64,000 nt of DNA from Prunus persica (Eukaryota > Streptophyta > Magnoliopsida > Rosales > Rosaceae): assembly GCF_000346465.2 (NCBI RefSeq), contig NC_034016.1, forward strand, positions 9,066,027 through 9,130,026. The letters are read 5' to 3'. Of the stretch, positions 48,206 through 59,217 are shown piece by piece; positions within the stretch are counted from its first letter, which is position 1; each line of letters begins with the position of its first letter. Made by a program: the position numbers and the translations under genes. A model generated the notes under the pieces. It saw only the letters and a list, made by a program, of their open reading frames with translations. It made no database searches and was not told where the DNA came from.

Positions 48206-49797
48206 CAAAAATACAGGATATGAAGTAGAAGAAATGCTGAAAAGCAAATATAAATAACCACCCGTTAACTAGTTATGCATGTTCTTCAGATATACTACCC
48301 ACATTTCTGCTTTCTCTAGTACTGCCACATCTCCTTTGAATGGATTGTCATGCTACATAGTTATACTAAATTATTGGTAAATCAATATCCATCGAATTAA
48401 AAAAATTTAGCCTTTAGCAAACTATTCAGAATTAATGCTTCGTTGTACATCTTTCAATGTCATTGCCAAGTTCTACAACCAACCAAGAAAATGCAGATGC
48501 TAGCTCGAAGTGACCATATCCCAAACATATCGCAGAAACTCTCTTTGTAGCCCCAAGAATTCTTTAGTAAGTGGCAGTGATAATGGGTACATAATTCTAA
48601 TTTGATCATCATTACTCGAGGATGATCTGCTAAGATAACCTATGTAACCAAAGAAGAGAAGCATTCTCAAGTGACAACGAGCCAAAAGAAAATAAGCATA
48701 CCAACTAAAAGCTCTAAACCCAAGAGCTCCTACAAGAAAATGCATACAAAGTTCTAACAATCAAGACTCCCATGATCAACAGAGGACAAGAAATTTTCAA
48801 ACAAACAGAGCATAAAAAAATAGCCATAGCAAAGTCAATGCTTATGCTAACCAAAAGAATATATATGTGTATTCAAACAAGAACTATGTAGACCTCAATG
48901 GTTGCAAAGCAATGGACATTTTTGCATACTCTAGTATAAGTGACTGAAGAAGAAAAAAACCAAGTAAAACCTTATGAATCGGCGGCAGTATATCCAAGCA
49001 CGTCCTTCCTTCCTCTTAAGCCCCAACAAGAGCTTCCAACCGACCGGCAACGCATCCCCAAACTCATTTGCATCGACAATCTTTCTCTTCTTCCTCCTAC
49101 TTCCCCACTGCCCACCCAATTCCCTCATAAACCCCAACAACTGCTCCTCAGTCTCCAAACCCACAGTCCTCCTCCTTAACTCCTCCCCAAAAGGGTCTTC
49201 CACATTCGCCAAACCCGAAACGTCCACCGCAGCGCCATTCTTGTTCACCATCTCCATACCCACATAGCCCTCACCCTCCATGCTCAAGACTTTCACTTTC
49301 GGCTTCCTCCCCCGCTTTCTTTTCTTCACACCCTCGTCCTCTCTCCCCTCAAAACCCACAATTCCGTTCCTCAACTCGTGATTCGGGCCCAGCAGCATGG
49401 GAAACGACGCCGTATGGGTGGCCTCGAAGTCGATTTGGTCAAATTTGGGGTCCTGGGAAATGAAGTTCTTGAGGTGGGCGATGATGGCGTGGTTCTCGTT
49501 GCGCTCGGGGTCGTCGGGCGGGACAGGGGAGAGCTTGGGGGTGGCGTGGAGGCCGGCGACGCGGCGACGGTGGCCGGTGGAGGCATCGGACTGCGAGCGG
49601 CGAGGGCGGGAATAGGTCTGGCGGCGGGAGCCAGCGCTCTCGTTGAAGACAGATCGGTCGATTTTGGGGACGACGAGGTCTTGGGCCCCGAAGAGGTTGA
49701 AGGCAGAGGAGGAGGAGGAGCAGAGGGAGAGGGCGTGGAGCTCGGATTGAGAGAGTGTGGTGATGTCTATGTGGATTAAGGAGTCCACCGTCGCCAT
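45082..49797 (-). CDS. MBD8: MBD8-like methyl-CpG-binding-domain protein with zinc fingers, four exons
   Basis: Probable nuclear chromatin protein. Four exons join in frame with GT-AG borders: 49797-48971, 48145-48007, 47923-46778 and 45444-45082, giving 824 residues. Exon 1 has an AT-hook-like KRKRGRKPKVKV (about residue 160) and ends within the MBD fold, LPVGWKLLLGLKRKEGRAW, which continues in exon 2 as SPTGQQFLSCKEVSSFL. Exon 3 adds two C2H2 fingers (FECHKCSMTF, Cys373/376; YECQFCHKVF, Cys420/423) and a long acidic, low-complexity region. Exon 4 ends with paired CxxC (TCVWC...MCPAC, residues 786-814). The match to the plant MBD8 group is by domain order and memory of the family. Binding to methylated DNA is not shown by sequence. 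Start: only ATG in the open exon, near a GA-rich leader. Confidence 0.85.
45445..46777 (-). other. Intron 3 of the MBD8-like gene
   Basis: Non-coding, 1.33 kb, donor GTATCA and acceptor TTGGCAG. It contains a Tourist-like MITE at 45545-45906; the remainder shows no recognisable element. Confidence 0.7.
45545..45906. mobile_element. Tourist/Harbinger-like MITE in intron 3
   Basis: Ends GAGCCCGTTTAATAACCATT and, reversed, GGGCCTGTTTGATAACCATT, flanked by TAA on both sides (45542-45544, 45907-45909). The unit is a 362-base palindrome: AGTTTTCATTTTTTATGCTAG at the left mirrors CTAGCACAAAAAATGAAAACT at the right. Confidence 0.8.
48176..48206. repeat. (GA)n microsatellite in MBD8-like intron 1
   Basis: Pure GA run of about 28 bases, about 30 bases upstream of the exon 2 acceptor on the minus strand (CT-rich in the transcript, so it extends the polypyrimidine tract). 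Confidence 0.9.
48207..48970 (-). other. Intron 1 of the MBD8-like gene, upstream part
   Basis: Non-coding sequence between exon 1 and the GA repeat. Open frames here have no recognisable domain. Donor GTTTTA at 48965-48970. Confidence 0.6.
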
Positions 49798-50482
49798 TTT
49801 TGCGGTGGTTGCTGGTGGAAAGTTGGGAGTATCTACAGTGGGGGGAGAGAGAGAGAGAGACAGAGAGCGAGGAAAATGGTAGGGAGTGAGAGAGTGGGTT
49901 GGTGTGGAGAGGATCTGTTGTTAAAGCCCTTGACTCAGCAAACCCCTTTCCTACGAGGGCATCATCAATGAGAGAAATTTTTGTATGTGGAAATATTATT
50001 CAATATATAAAAATGACTCCTCTAATGAAAGTAAAAAGGTATAAATTTGTTGATTCACTACGTAAAAACATCATATTTTTGGGTGGTTTTAAATTGATAT
50101 CCGAAGACTACAAACTCATATACTAAAAATATACACGTAAGTATATTAGGTAGTCGGACCGTTAATATGTGTTTTAAATGATAACTGATGAAGTGCTAAA
50201 TGTAGAATCCACTTTTATGTGCTCCACGTGGACTAAAAAATTATTAAATAATTTATTAATTTAATATAATAGTCTCGCTCATTTAAGGTTCTAAAATGAA
50301 ATAATGATGCATAAGTTTACGAAAAACACACACACGTAAGTATTTACTTAGTTATGGGGAAAAAAAAAACTATATTTGTTAGTCATACCGTTAATATGTG
50401 TGTTAAATGATAACTGTTGAAGTGGTAGGTAGAAATCCACTTTTATGTACTCTATGTGGACTAAAAATTTATTAAAAAATTT
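49798..50482. repeat. 5' flank of the MBD8-like gene with a ~100-base direct repeat
   Basis: A GA-rich leader (49843-49871) lies just upstream of the ATG. Further out, CCGTTAATATGTGTTTTAAATGATAACTG and CCACTTTTATGTGCTC with GTGGACTAAAAA (50159-50238) recur at about 50391-50470, two copies some 230 bases apart. No gene. Confidence 0.6.
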
Positions 50483-51035
50483 AGGGTAAACTACATATTA
50501 GTACCTAAACTTTAGGGGTCGTTATAAGCAAGTATCCAACCATCTAAAATTTTCAAGCACATACCTGAACTCTTGGAAAACCTACAAATTGGCCAGTCGT
50601 TACCCAGTCCATCATTGGAGTCGTTAAGTGATGATGTGGTGTATCCGAAGTGGCTTTTTTTTTTGCTTGTGTGTTCAACTCGTGTTGGGTGAATGTTTTA
50701 AAAAGATGATGGGGATAATTTCTAGGTTTCTAGCCCACTTGTGGGACATGTGTTGAAATTTGGTGTACCCTCAACCTTAATCCCCAAATGTGGCTTGAAA
50801 TCCCTAATCACCTGATTCCCTTTCACTCAGCTTTTGAAGCAGAAACATTTCGAACTGACAAAAGCCTTCGAATAATGTTGAGTGCAGGAGAATCTTGCTG
50901 AATTTAGGGTTATCGTGTCGGCCATGGCGTGGGTTTGTCAACCTCAAGGAGAAGTCGAGCCAAATTATGGTAAGTTTTGAAATGGGGGTAGCTTCTTACC
51001 TTTTAGGGATTAGGGTTTCTTTTTAGGTTTATTAG

Positions 51036-52239
51036 TTAAAATGCCCCTTGAAATTTGGGTCAAATATCACTTTGCACTCTGAAACTGAAAGTGACCCATG
51101 AACCCCATTTGACCGTGGTTTCGCGTTTCACTTTGCCCCATGTCGTCAATTCCGTTGCTAACCCCGTCAAAATTGTTGACGTGGCAAGGGTAATTTCATC
51201 TTTTTGTCCCATATGGCATAAAAACATTATAAAAAATTAAAAATTCTCTTAAATAATTAAAATTTAAACATTAAAAATTATTTTAAAAAAAATTAACCAA
51301 CAACCTCGTCCCCCACCCATACCAGCCATCTCCACCTAGCCCTCACTTTGATGTCACCACCACCTCTCCCACCTTCTTGCACCCCCATCGCGACCTCAGC
51401 CCACCTACCAAATCAACCCACTTCAACACCCATCTCCCATCTCTCTCAGCCCACAAACTCACCCTATCACAACAGATGCTCCTCTCGGACAAACCCCACC
51501 ACTGCACAACCATCTACCTCCACCTAATCACCTCTAACACATTCATTCACCAACCCCAAAACACCCACCCCAAACCACACAACTCCAAAAGGCCAACCTG
51601 TACCTTGCTAGCTCCAACACATCCAGCCTTAGCCAACCACCCCGATTAATCCCCCACCCCAAATTGCAACCGCTAACTGATACCCTACCCCATATTACAC
51701 AATCCCAACTATCCTCTACCCATCTTCCCTAAATATGACTTTCAAATGAAGAAGAAGAAGAAGGAAAAAAAAAAAAAAAGAGAGAGAGAAGAAGACCAAA
51801 AAGAAGAAGAAGCAGAAAAGAAAAGAAAAGAAAAAGTAGAAAGTCGGCTGATGGAGAAGGAAGAGTATAACATTTTTTAAATTCTTCTAAGAATATAATG
51901 AATATCATCATTTTACAAAGGCTACTCAAAAATACAACTTGCTCCAGTGGTAAAGATCATTTATTAGGTATTGGAGGTTAGGGGTTTGAATTCCCTTAAA
52001 CCATAGTACTCTTTAGTATTTGCATCTTTTTTTTAAATTCTTTGAATAAAGGTAGGCTCCACAATTTGCGAAGTTGATGAAAAGATGAAATTATCCTTCC
52101 ATGTTAGAATTTTGACGGGGTTAGCAATGGAGTTGACGACAATGGGCAAAGTGAAACACAAACCACAGTCAAATGGGATATTTGGGTCACTTTCATTATG
52201 CAAAATGAGATTTAACCCAAGTTTCAAAGGCTATTTTAA
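51036..52239. mobile_element. Non-autonomous Mutator-like element in the MuDR intron
   Basis: The left end TTAAAATGCCCCTTGAAATT and the reversed right end TTAAAATAGCCTTTGAAACT open inverted repeats that can be followed for about 190 bases (shared GCTAACCCCGTCAAAATT). The interior is C-rich on the left (51300-51650) and GA-rich on the right (51745-51870), with no transposase. A 9-bp duplication is not convincing. Confidence 0.65.
51935..52034 (+). mobile_element. Possible SINE
   Basis: CTTGCTCCAGTGGTAAAGATC resembles an A box, and GGTTAGGGGTTTGAATTCC a B box, at the spacing of tRNA-derived SINEs, followed by a T-rich tail (52027-52034). Clear target duplications were not found; AAATTCTT on both sides (51877, 52035) is short. 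Confidence 0.4.
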
Positions 52240-52836
52240 ATAATAAGCCTTCTTTTTATAATAAAGGAGACTTTGTCTTGTTGGTAAAGTAGTCACTGTA
52301 GAAAGTTAGGTTAGGCATGTGAGTTTGCATATGCATTTTTAGGTGATCCCAAATTCGTACTGCATTTTTTGTCTATTTGGTACTTCATTTTTTGTCTCAT
52401 TGCTTGTTCTTATGTGCTTTGCAGCTGATCCCAAGCATTTCACTATTACAATGTATCATGGTGGTAGATTTAGTGACAATTTCTATGTAGAAGGTGATAT
52501 GACATATATTGACTATGTTGACAAGGACAAGATGTCTATGGTTGAGATAGGTTGGATGGTTAAACATTTGGGTTATATGGATGGGATCATTTTGTACCAT
52601 TATAAGCTACATGGGCCATCAAATGCAATGACCTTGCTACAATTCGATGACAATCCACTAGTTATATACCAAGTGGAAATGGACCAAGATCTGCTACAAT
52701 AGATGAGGAGCCATATAAGTTTGATGTAGGATGTAGTGCTCCTCCAACAACTCAAGGTTCAAAAGGCAAAGCAGTGGTAAGGGATGCATACAATAAGGCT
52801 AGAAAAGGGAGAAATGTTTTAGTTGACAGTAAGAAA

Positions 52837-52838
<2 letters not shown>

Positions 52839-52869
<31 letters not shown>
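52839..52869. repeat. A-run of about 31 bases
   Basis: Near-pure poly-A inside the decayed MuDR exon, preceded by AAGAAAAGC. It may be an expanded lysine-codon run (AAA) or a retroposed tail. Confidence 0.9.
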
Positions 52870-52874
<5 letters not shown>

Positions 52875-54251
52875 GGAAGCATTCACACTAGAAGGAATTG
52901 TTCTCCAAAAGAAAAGAAATGAGTGAAACAAAGGCCTAAAAGGAGGAAGCTTGGTGATTCTTCTCAGTCATCTGATGATGACCCATCTGAAGAATCATGC
53001 GTTATTGACACAACATATGTCATGAAAGAGGATGATGGCTTTGTTGAATCAAACATTTTATTTGCACAATATTTGTTTAAAGGTGGTTCTATTAGAAGTG
53101 AGACTATTGGAATAGAGGAGGTCCAGAATGAGAAAGCAAGAGAGCATGCCTAAAATGAGGGTGAACCGGCCCAGGATGCTGCAATTGAGCATGTCGAGGG
53201 TGTTGCAAAGGAGCAGGCCCTCAATGTTACAAATGAGAAGGCCTAGGGTATTGCAAATGAGCAAGCCCCCAATATTGCATAATGAGCATGCACAAAATAA
53301 GAATGAGCAGCCCAAAATGTTGCAGAAGAGCCTGAAACTGAGCAGCCAAATCCAAACAACAGACCAAAACTTACTCACTAAAGTATGGACACAATATATG
53401 GTATAAAAGAAATGCAAGGTTCAAGCTAAAAATATTTTGTAGCACCAAGCATTGCCCTAGGAACATATATGCCTTTTGCAAGTCATCTAAGGATAAAATA
53501 TTGGTTGTTAAAATATACAATCCTATCCATACATTTGTACTAGTTTGGGATAACAACCTAGCAACTGTGAAGTGGCTCACTAAAACATTCATTGACAAAG
53601 TCCAATCTAAGCTTAATATTCCTCCACATTCAATCAAGGATGCTGCTTCAAAGAAGTAGGCAAATGGGGTTTCACGCATGAAAGCATATAGAGCCAAGAG
53701 ATCAACTTTTGAGATGATAGAGGGTAATTTGGATGCACATTATACTATGCTTTAGGATTATTGTGAAAAACTGAAAATGAGCAACCTAGGAACAACCACC
53801 AAGATGAAGTGTGAATTTAATGGAAGTGATGCAATCTTTCAAAGGTTATATGTCTGTTTGGGAGGTTGTAAGAAGGGCTTCAAGGAGTATTGCAGGCATT
53901 TTATTGGATTAGATGGTTGTCATTTGAATGGAGTCTATGAGAGTCAATTCTTGACTGCTATTGGAATTGATGTCAATAATGAAACATGGGTCATACCTTA
54001 TGTAGTGGTGGAGATGGAAACTAGGGATTCATGGACATGGTTTCTTTAACTATTGGCTAGTGATGTTGGAATTGTGAATCAACATGGGTGGACATTTATC
54101 TCGGACAAGCAAAGAGGGTTGCCTAGAGCATTTGAGGTTTGGATGTAACTTGGATTAGTCATGTTGTAGTTTTTGGATTACTCATTTGCATACTTGGTTG
54201 GATCTATTTGGATATATTATGCATAGGGGTATGGATGTATTTGGATGTAGT

Positions 54252-55816
54252 TGTTTGGGCCCAAATTCGGCACGCCCAAGTCCAAAAGACAGGCCCATGA
54301 TAAAATTGCTTGCCCAGCCCAAAGACTTGAGAGAAACAAAAATAGGATCCAGACAGATTGGGCTTCACACCAAAAATGTTGAAAACGAAGCTTCAGCCCA
54401 AAGAAAGCCCAAATGTGGAAACTTTCGAAATGGGCTTCAAAGATCAGCCCGTAATTTTTGTTAGGTTCAAACCCAAGGGATCAAAGACACACCCACGTGA
54501 TTGCCTCAACTTTGAAAAAGTCAGCAATTCCAACTAAAGTTTAAAATGTGAGAGGGACGTCTCTGAAACACTGCCAATTGAAGATCAAAAACCCATCTGT
54601 GTTCGAGATTCTGCTCCAAATCAATACACCATCTCCCAAGGAATTCACGGATCACGCTTTCCAAATTAGAACGGGAAACAGGGAACTATTCAGAAAATAC
54701 AAAAGAAAAAGAGCCAAACCGCCATAAAAAAGCCCACACAGACGGTGGCGTTGGTTGAATTAGAAAGCTGCCACCCAGGAAACCAGGGAAGGGACTGCTT
54801 TAGGAGGTGACTGCTCAGAACCTATCTGCCTTGATTGATAAGAAACCCTTCTTACTTTACATTATAAGAGATCTTTTTGCCGCCCATTATTTAGGATTAA
54901 AAATTACCTCCTTAGGAGGATCTCTTATAAAAACGAAAGTAGGCAAAGAAACAAAGGATACTCAATTCATCAATCAATAAAAAAACAAACAAACAAGAAA
55001 ACAACCAAAAAGCTCACTTGGATCCCAAGAGAAAAACAGCTTCAGATCAGAATTCCAAAGTTCAGACTTAGAAAATAAGTCTTCTAAAAACGAGATCCCT
55101 CTCGTTACAAATTTGGTTCAGCGAAAGCCAAGACAAACATAGTTTGAGTTTTCACAAATATGAAAATCTCAACAAATTTTACAGCACAGTTCCAGCTTGC
55201 TGAATCCTCGAGACCAGCCACTTCTGTCCCTTCAAGCTGAAGAAGCTGCAGTTCTGCCCGCTCAAAAGTCTCCCAAGGCTTGAAGTAGATTAAAGCTCTG
55301 CCAAAATTGAACTTTGGTATCGATTTACGGCTGAAGCTAAGCAGCTAAAGTCGTTGACAGCACAGTCCAGCACAGACATACCCAGTCCAGCCCGGATCAG
55401 AAGTTTCTACCCAGGCAGAAATGGGATTCCAGCCATCTTTTTGTCTTTCTAGAGTTGATTCCTCCCTTCTTAATTTTGTAAAAGGCAGTTCTGCCTGAAA
55501 CAGTCCACTTTATTATTATCTATTCTGGCCAGAACAACCATTTGATACTGAGATAAATTATGAAAGTCCTCACCAGTCTGAGGCAAGAAAAGAACTTACT
55601 TGGGAGATATTCCTCACCCAAATTCACAATCATTTGTTTTAGAAGTCAGTAACTTGGGGCGCAAGTTATCCACTCTAAAAAGAAGTCTGCTAGAATTTAC
55701 ATTGCTACCAGTGGCACGCTCACACACCAAAGAAAGCTGACTTGTCGACCAACAAGGGTCTCCAAGCCAGTGGGGAACTTCGCCCTTCCACCTCAAACAA
55801 CGAAAACGGGTGAACA
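54252..55816 (+). mobile_element. Solo LTR related to the Tat element
   Basis: Starts TGTTTGGGCCC and ends GGTGAACA, and aligns over most of its length with the LTRs at 1-1558 and 14912-16090 (for example the AGTCCAGCACAGACA / CCAGCCCGGATCA region at 55360-55400 versus 15630-15665). The flanks GTAGT (54247-54251) and ATAGT (55817-55821) agree at 4 of 5 bases. No internal sequence, so it formed by LTR-LTR recombination. It has a TATAAAAA box near 54927. It lies within the MuDR element. Confidence 0.85.
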
Positions 55817-56286
55817 ATAGTCTTTTGCACATGAATATTGATGTATTTTGAACTAAAGGCAAATTCTTTGATATATAATGGATGCAGCCATATTGATGGC
55901 AAATTCTTCTTTGCAATTATTTACAAACCCAAATGCAATTCATTGCACCATATGCAGTTTACAAAACCTTACCAAATGCAATTCATTATACCAAAATGCA
56001 TTTTACAAATCCACATGGACTTCGAATGTGGCTCACTAATACACAATGCACATGAAACCACCTAAACTCTAGTTATAGCCTCACATTGTGGTTGGTTTTA
56101 TCTTTTCTGCATCCTTCCCCACTCAGAACCAACAGAAGCACAAAGATCGTGAACCATGACCCTAGTAGCAAAACCCACAGGAACCTAAATCTCCTAGAAG
56201 CTTTTCTTTACCCTTCTTCCTACTTCACCAAGCTTTTTAGTGAAGGGAAAATTAGGGGGTAGGGATTTCTAAAATTCCATGAAGCT
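55817..56286 (+). other. Probable 3' part of the MuDR element
   Basis: Non-coding. AATGCAATTCATT is repeated at 55930 and 55977. Position after the solo LTR suggests it continues the MuDR element, but no terminal repeat proves it. Confidence 0.35.
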
Positions 56287-56922
56287 ATGACAGAACAAAT
56301 CATCTAGCATATGCATATCAAATATGAAATAAAATAAAGCGGAAGCCATGAAATAGCTAGAGATTCATACAATTCTCATCTTAGGTCCCAATCTTTATAG
56401 GTTTATAAAAATAACACCATAGACTCTCTAAGACAACTATTTAGAGAGGATTAAGGAATACATACACTTGGAGCATATCTTGAAATCAAGGATGATGTTC
56501 AAGTAGAGGGATTGGTCCTTTTGATGTTGGTTCTCCACTTTGCTCTCCAAATAGGCACAACGATGTTATGCCTCCCTAAAGAATTTTCACTAAGGATGGA
56601 GGAGAATAGGAGAATAAGGAACCAAGAGGAAAAGATAGGTGCTAGCCTCTTCTTCCTCTAGGTGGCCGGCAAAGAGAGTGATCGGGAGGGAGATTTGATG
56701 TTTCCTTTCTTCCTAAATGTCTAACTTGAAACCTTAAGGAGGTGTGGTGATATGGCTATGAATATATAGAGACATATTGTCACACATGTGCCACTAAAGA
56801 GCCCATGTGTTGCACCCCCCTCATCCCTTGGCCATTTTGGGCTACTTTGGTATACCACATTAATTCTATAATGTGTCACACTTTGCTAGTCAATCAGGTC
56901 CATTTTCCTATGGGTATACTAG
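56287..56922 (-). repeat. Copia-like LTR, left part
   Basis: Starts TGACAGAACAAATCATCTAG followed by AATAAAGCGGAAGC, a form I associate with the end of plant copia LTRs in reverse orientation. It is interrupted at CTAGT (56919) by the element at 56923-63673 and continues at 63674. A purely sequence-based guess. Confidence 0.4.
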
Positions 56923-57160
56923 TGATTTGCCCCCTAACTTGTACCTAACTTTCAATTTACCCCCTATCCTTTTTCTTTTTTTTAAAAAATAGAAAATTAA
57001 GGATATGAACTTCTTTTTTTCTCCAATTTCCCCCCTACCGTCTAAATCCCCAACATTTCATCCAATTTTCAGTTCAATCATTTTTAAATTTTATTTTTTC
57101 GGAAAAAAAAGAGAGAAGAAAAATAGGAAAATTGAACGATTTACTAGAGGAGAAAATGGG
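56923..57160. other. Anomalous left edge of the LARD-like element
   Basis: Between the left CTAG duplication and the start of LTR homology lie 238 bases with no match to the right LTR. The last 30 bases (57131-57160) copy an LTR piece that also occurs at 57208 (GAACGATTTACYAGAGGAG). It looks like repair filler. Confidence 0.4.
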
Positions 57161-58227
57161 TGTGTTAAGTAGTTTTCGGCAGCTTGACGAAAGCTCTGTC
57201 AAGCTCTGGAACGATTTACCAGAGGAGAAAATAGGAGAAGATAGAGGAATGAGGCTCGAAATTGCAGAGGCTTAAGGGATGAGAGATGAAGCTTGCTCTC
57301 TGGATGTGTGTTGCTTGCCTTTTCCGAGTTGTTTTGGTGGGTAGATGGTGCCTCTCTTTTATAGGTGCTGGAAGCTCCTTCTTCCCAAGAAAACCCTAGT
57401 TGGTTTTCTCCAATTTTGCCAAGTCTTCTCCTCCATTTCTCTTCTGTTCCTTCGATTCAACCTCTTTTTATGAAATCTCCCTAAATCCAAATACACAGAG
57501 ACAAGATTTTTGGGAGCTCAAGAGTCTTCCCGCAGCTGGCCCTGTGGCAATCTCCTATCTTTGGCTACCATCTCTCCTTCTTTCCTCCCCTACTTTATGG
57601 CAAGAGCTAGTAGGAGAAAAGAATGGGTAATGGCACTGGTCTAAAGGGTGTTTTGTTCAAGTATCCTTTGATTTTTTGGATGGCTTGTGTTGGGATTTGT
57701 CTTTGTCCATGTGCTGGAGATTCCCAGCTGCCTGCATACATAGGTAACCTTTGGCTTTTGTCGTTGTTTTGTCTCCAACAATGTGCTGGAGACTTTTAGA
57801 TATTTTCCTTGGTTGCTTGGGCCTTTCTAAGAGAATGGGCTAAATTCCTAGAGTATTGGGCTATTTTTCCTAAAGTATTAGGCTATTTTCCCTCCTTTAT
57901 GCTTACCCACATATTTGGGCTCAAGAAATGGGCTTGAGTTTCGGGGCTCCCAAGCAGCCCAAAACTTCCATTTCTCGGCTCATCAATGGGCCTCATGAAA
58001 ACTTGTAACCATTCATACCATAACCTGCTCAACAAGCCCCAGGCATTTGGGTGGCTTGGGCCCACTTAAACTTGTAGGGTGGCTGTTGCTTATTTGCTTG
58101 GTATGGCACGTGTGCAAACGCATATGACGAACTCTTGCGTACCCAAGTTGGGTTTCTTCCCAAGTTAGGTGTCATACTGGGTTAGAAATATATTTGGGCC
58201 CAATCTTGGATTTTTTGGGCCTCAACA
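57161..58227 (-). repeat. 3' LTR of the LARD-like element (lacks its last ~350 bases)
   Basis: Aligns with 62584-63673 almost throughout, with small indels and substitutions. The part equivalent to 62235-62583 is missing. The TATA box on the minus strand (CCTATAAAAG, complement of 57355-57365) is kept. Confidence 0.85.
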
Positions 58228-58649
58228 TTAGCCGCCTTGATTATTGGGGCCATGAATGTGTATTGAAATGGTCCAAATAATCAATTTCCAGCCCAAAATA
58301 AATCGCAGTGGCATGGCATGGCATGGTTTGGCATGGGTTTAGGAGCAACTCAAGGATAACCAGTTACGGGTCTCTGAAATTATAGCCAAGTTTTTCTCCC
58401 GGAAGGTTGGAGGGGTAGCAATGGTCCCGCTTAAAACCTAATCCTTCTTAAACATCGAGGGTGTTGCGTTGAAGAACTTTCTTAGACACTGTAATTTTGA
58501 GGTCACTTACTAGAGTTACCAAGAGTTGGCCTATTTTGTGGCATGACAGAGAAGAAAATGCTTGGTGGATTAGCTCAAAATAACTTAACTTGCATGATTT
58601 ATTTTCTTGAGTGACTAGAGAGGCTTGATTTTGCATGGTTAAGAGTTGC

Positions 58650-58990
58650 ATTGCCTTGTGTGTTTGATATTAGTTTTGTATGCTTGATATTGGCTTGCAC
58701 GCTTGGTTTTGACGTGCATATTTGGTATTGGCATGTATTCTTAGTATTTGGCTTGATGCTTGGCATTGGCGTGTATGCTCGATTTTGGCTTGATGCTTGG
58801 CATTGGCGTGTATGCTTGATTTTGGCTTGTATGCTTGGATGCTTGGCATTGGCGTGTACGCTTGATTTTGGCTTGATGCTTGGCATTGGCATGTATGCTT
58901 GATTTGAGCTTGTATGCTTGGTATTGATTTGTACGCTTGGCTTTGGCTTGTATGCTTGTATGCTTGATATTGGCATGTACGCTTGGTATT
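58650..58990. repeat. Minisatellite of GCTTGGCATTGGCGTGTAT-type units
   Basis: Degenerate units such as TTGATGCTTGGCATTGGCGTG, TATGCTTGATTTTGGCTTG and similar, about 16-20 bases each, roughly 18 units. On the minus strand (the element's sense strand) the units keep at least two reading frames open (58599-58976, 58670-59047). Confidence 0.85.
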
Positions 58991-59217
58991 AGCTAAGGTG
59001 GCGTGGTTTAATATAGCTTTTGGGACATTTAGCATGGTGGATGTCATTTGACATGAGCCAACCGTGCTAGTGGATGGTGATGATCCAATCTTGGAGTTGC
59101 AGATGCAATGAGCTTTGATTCACCATTGTGATTGAGTTTACAGCACCAGCCTCCGAACACTTTGAATTTAGTGAACAAAACCTCAGTGAAGGTGCTAGCA
59201 TGCGACATGATGGCTAG

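Larger units (their letters stand above)
50924..54160 (+). pseudogene. MuDR transposase gene (broken)
   Basis: Exon 1 is 50924-50969 (ATG to TATG/GTAAG) and exon 2 starts at 52425 after GCAG; the phases agree. Exon 2 opens with a PB1-like domain, HFTITMYHGGRF then VEIGWMVKHLGYMDG, which is found at the N-terminus of many plant MuDR proteins. A degenerate repeat of about 30 bases (ANEQAPN-type, 53150-53300) follows. The MULE transposase core is open at 53777-54049: HFIGLDGCHLNGVYESQFLT (first catalytic Asp) and ETRDSWTWFL, then GWTFISDKQRGL near 54110. The product would cut and paste Mutator elements. Frame breaks occur at about 52700, 52920, 53153, 53400-53770 and 54047. Confidence 0.8.
50483..54251 (+). 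mobile_element. MuDR-type Mutator element (decayed, right end not found)
   Basis: Begins near AGGGTAAACTACATATTAGTA, a terminal sequence typical of plant Mutator families, then a 5' UTR-like stretch and a spliced transposase gene on the plus strand. It is broken by a second inverted-repeat element in intron 1, a 31-base A-run, many stops, and the solo LTR at 54252. The stretch 55817-56286 probably continues it. No matching right terminal repeat was found. Confidence 0.65.

Noticed and set aside
49378..49779. Open frame of 133 codons on the plus strand rich in Gly and Val
   Set aside because: It is the antisense shadow of MBD8-like exon 1, a GC-rich coding exon; it has no domain and no splice support.
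51377..51649. 90-codon plus-strand frame rich in His, Pro and Thr
   Set aside because: C-rich, low-complexity interior of the non-autonomous Mutator-like element; no domain.
51027..52248. 9-bp target duplication around the inner Mutator-like element
   Set aside because: GTTTATTAG and AATAATAAG agree at only five of nine bases, no better than chance in AT-rich DNA.
58650..58990. CRISPR-like array of repeats
   Set aside because: Units are degenerate and directly adjacent, with no unique spacers, and this is plant nuclear DNA.
58599..59047. Two 125-codon minus-strand frames with repeated Gln, Ala, Tyr and Pro
   Set aside because: They are translations of the minisatellite units in two frames; not evidence of a gene.
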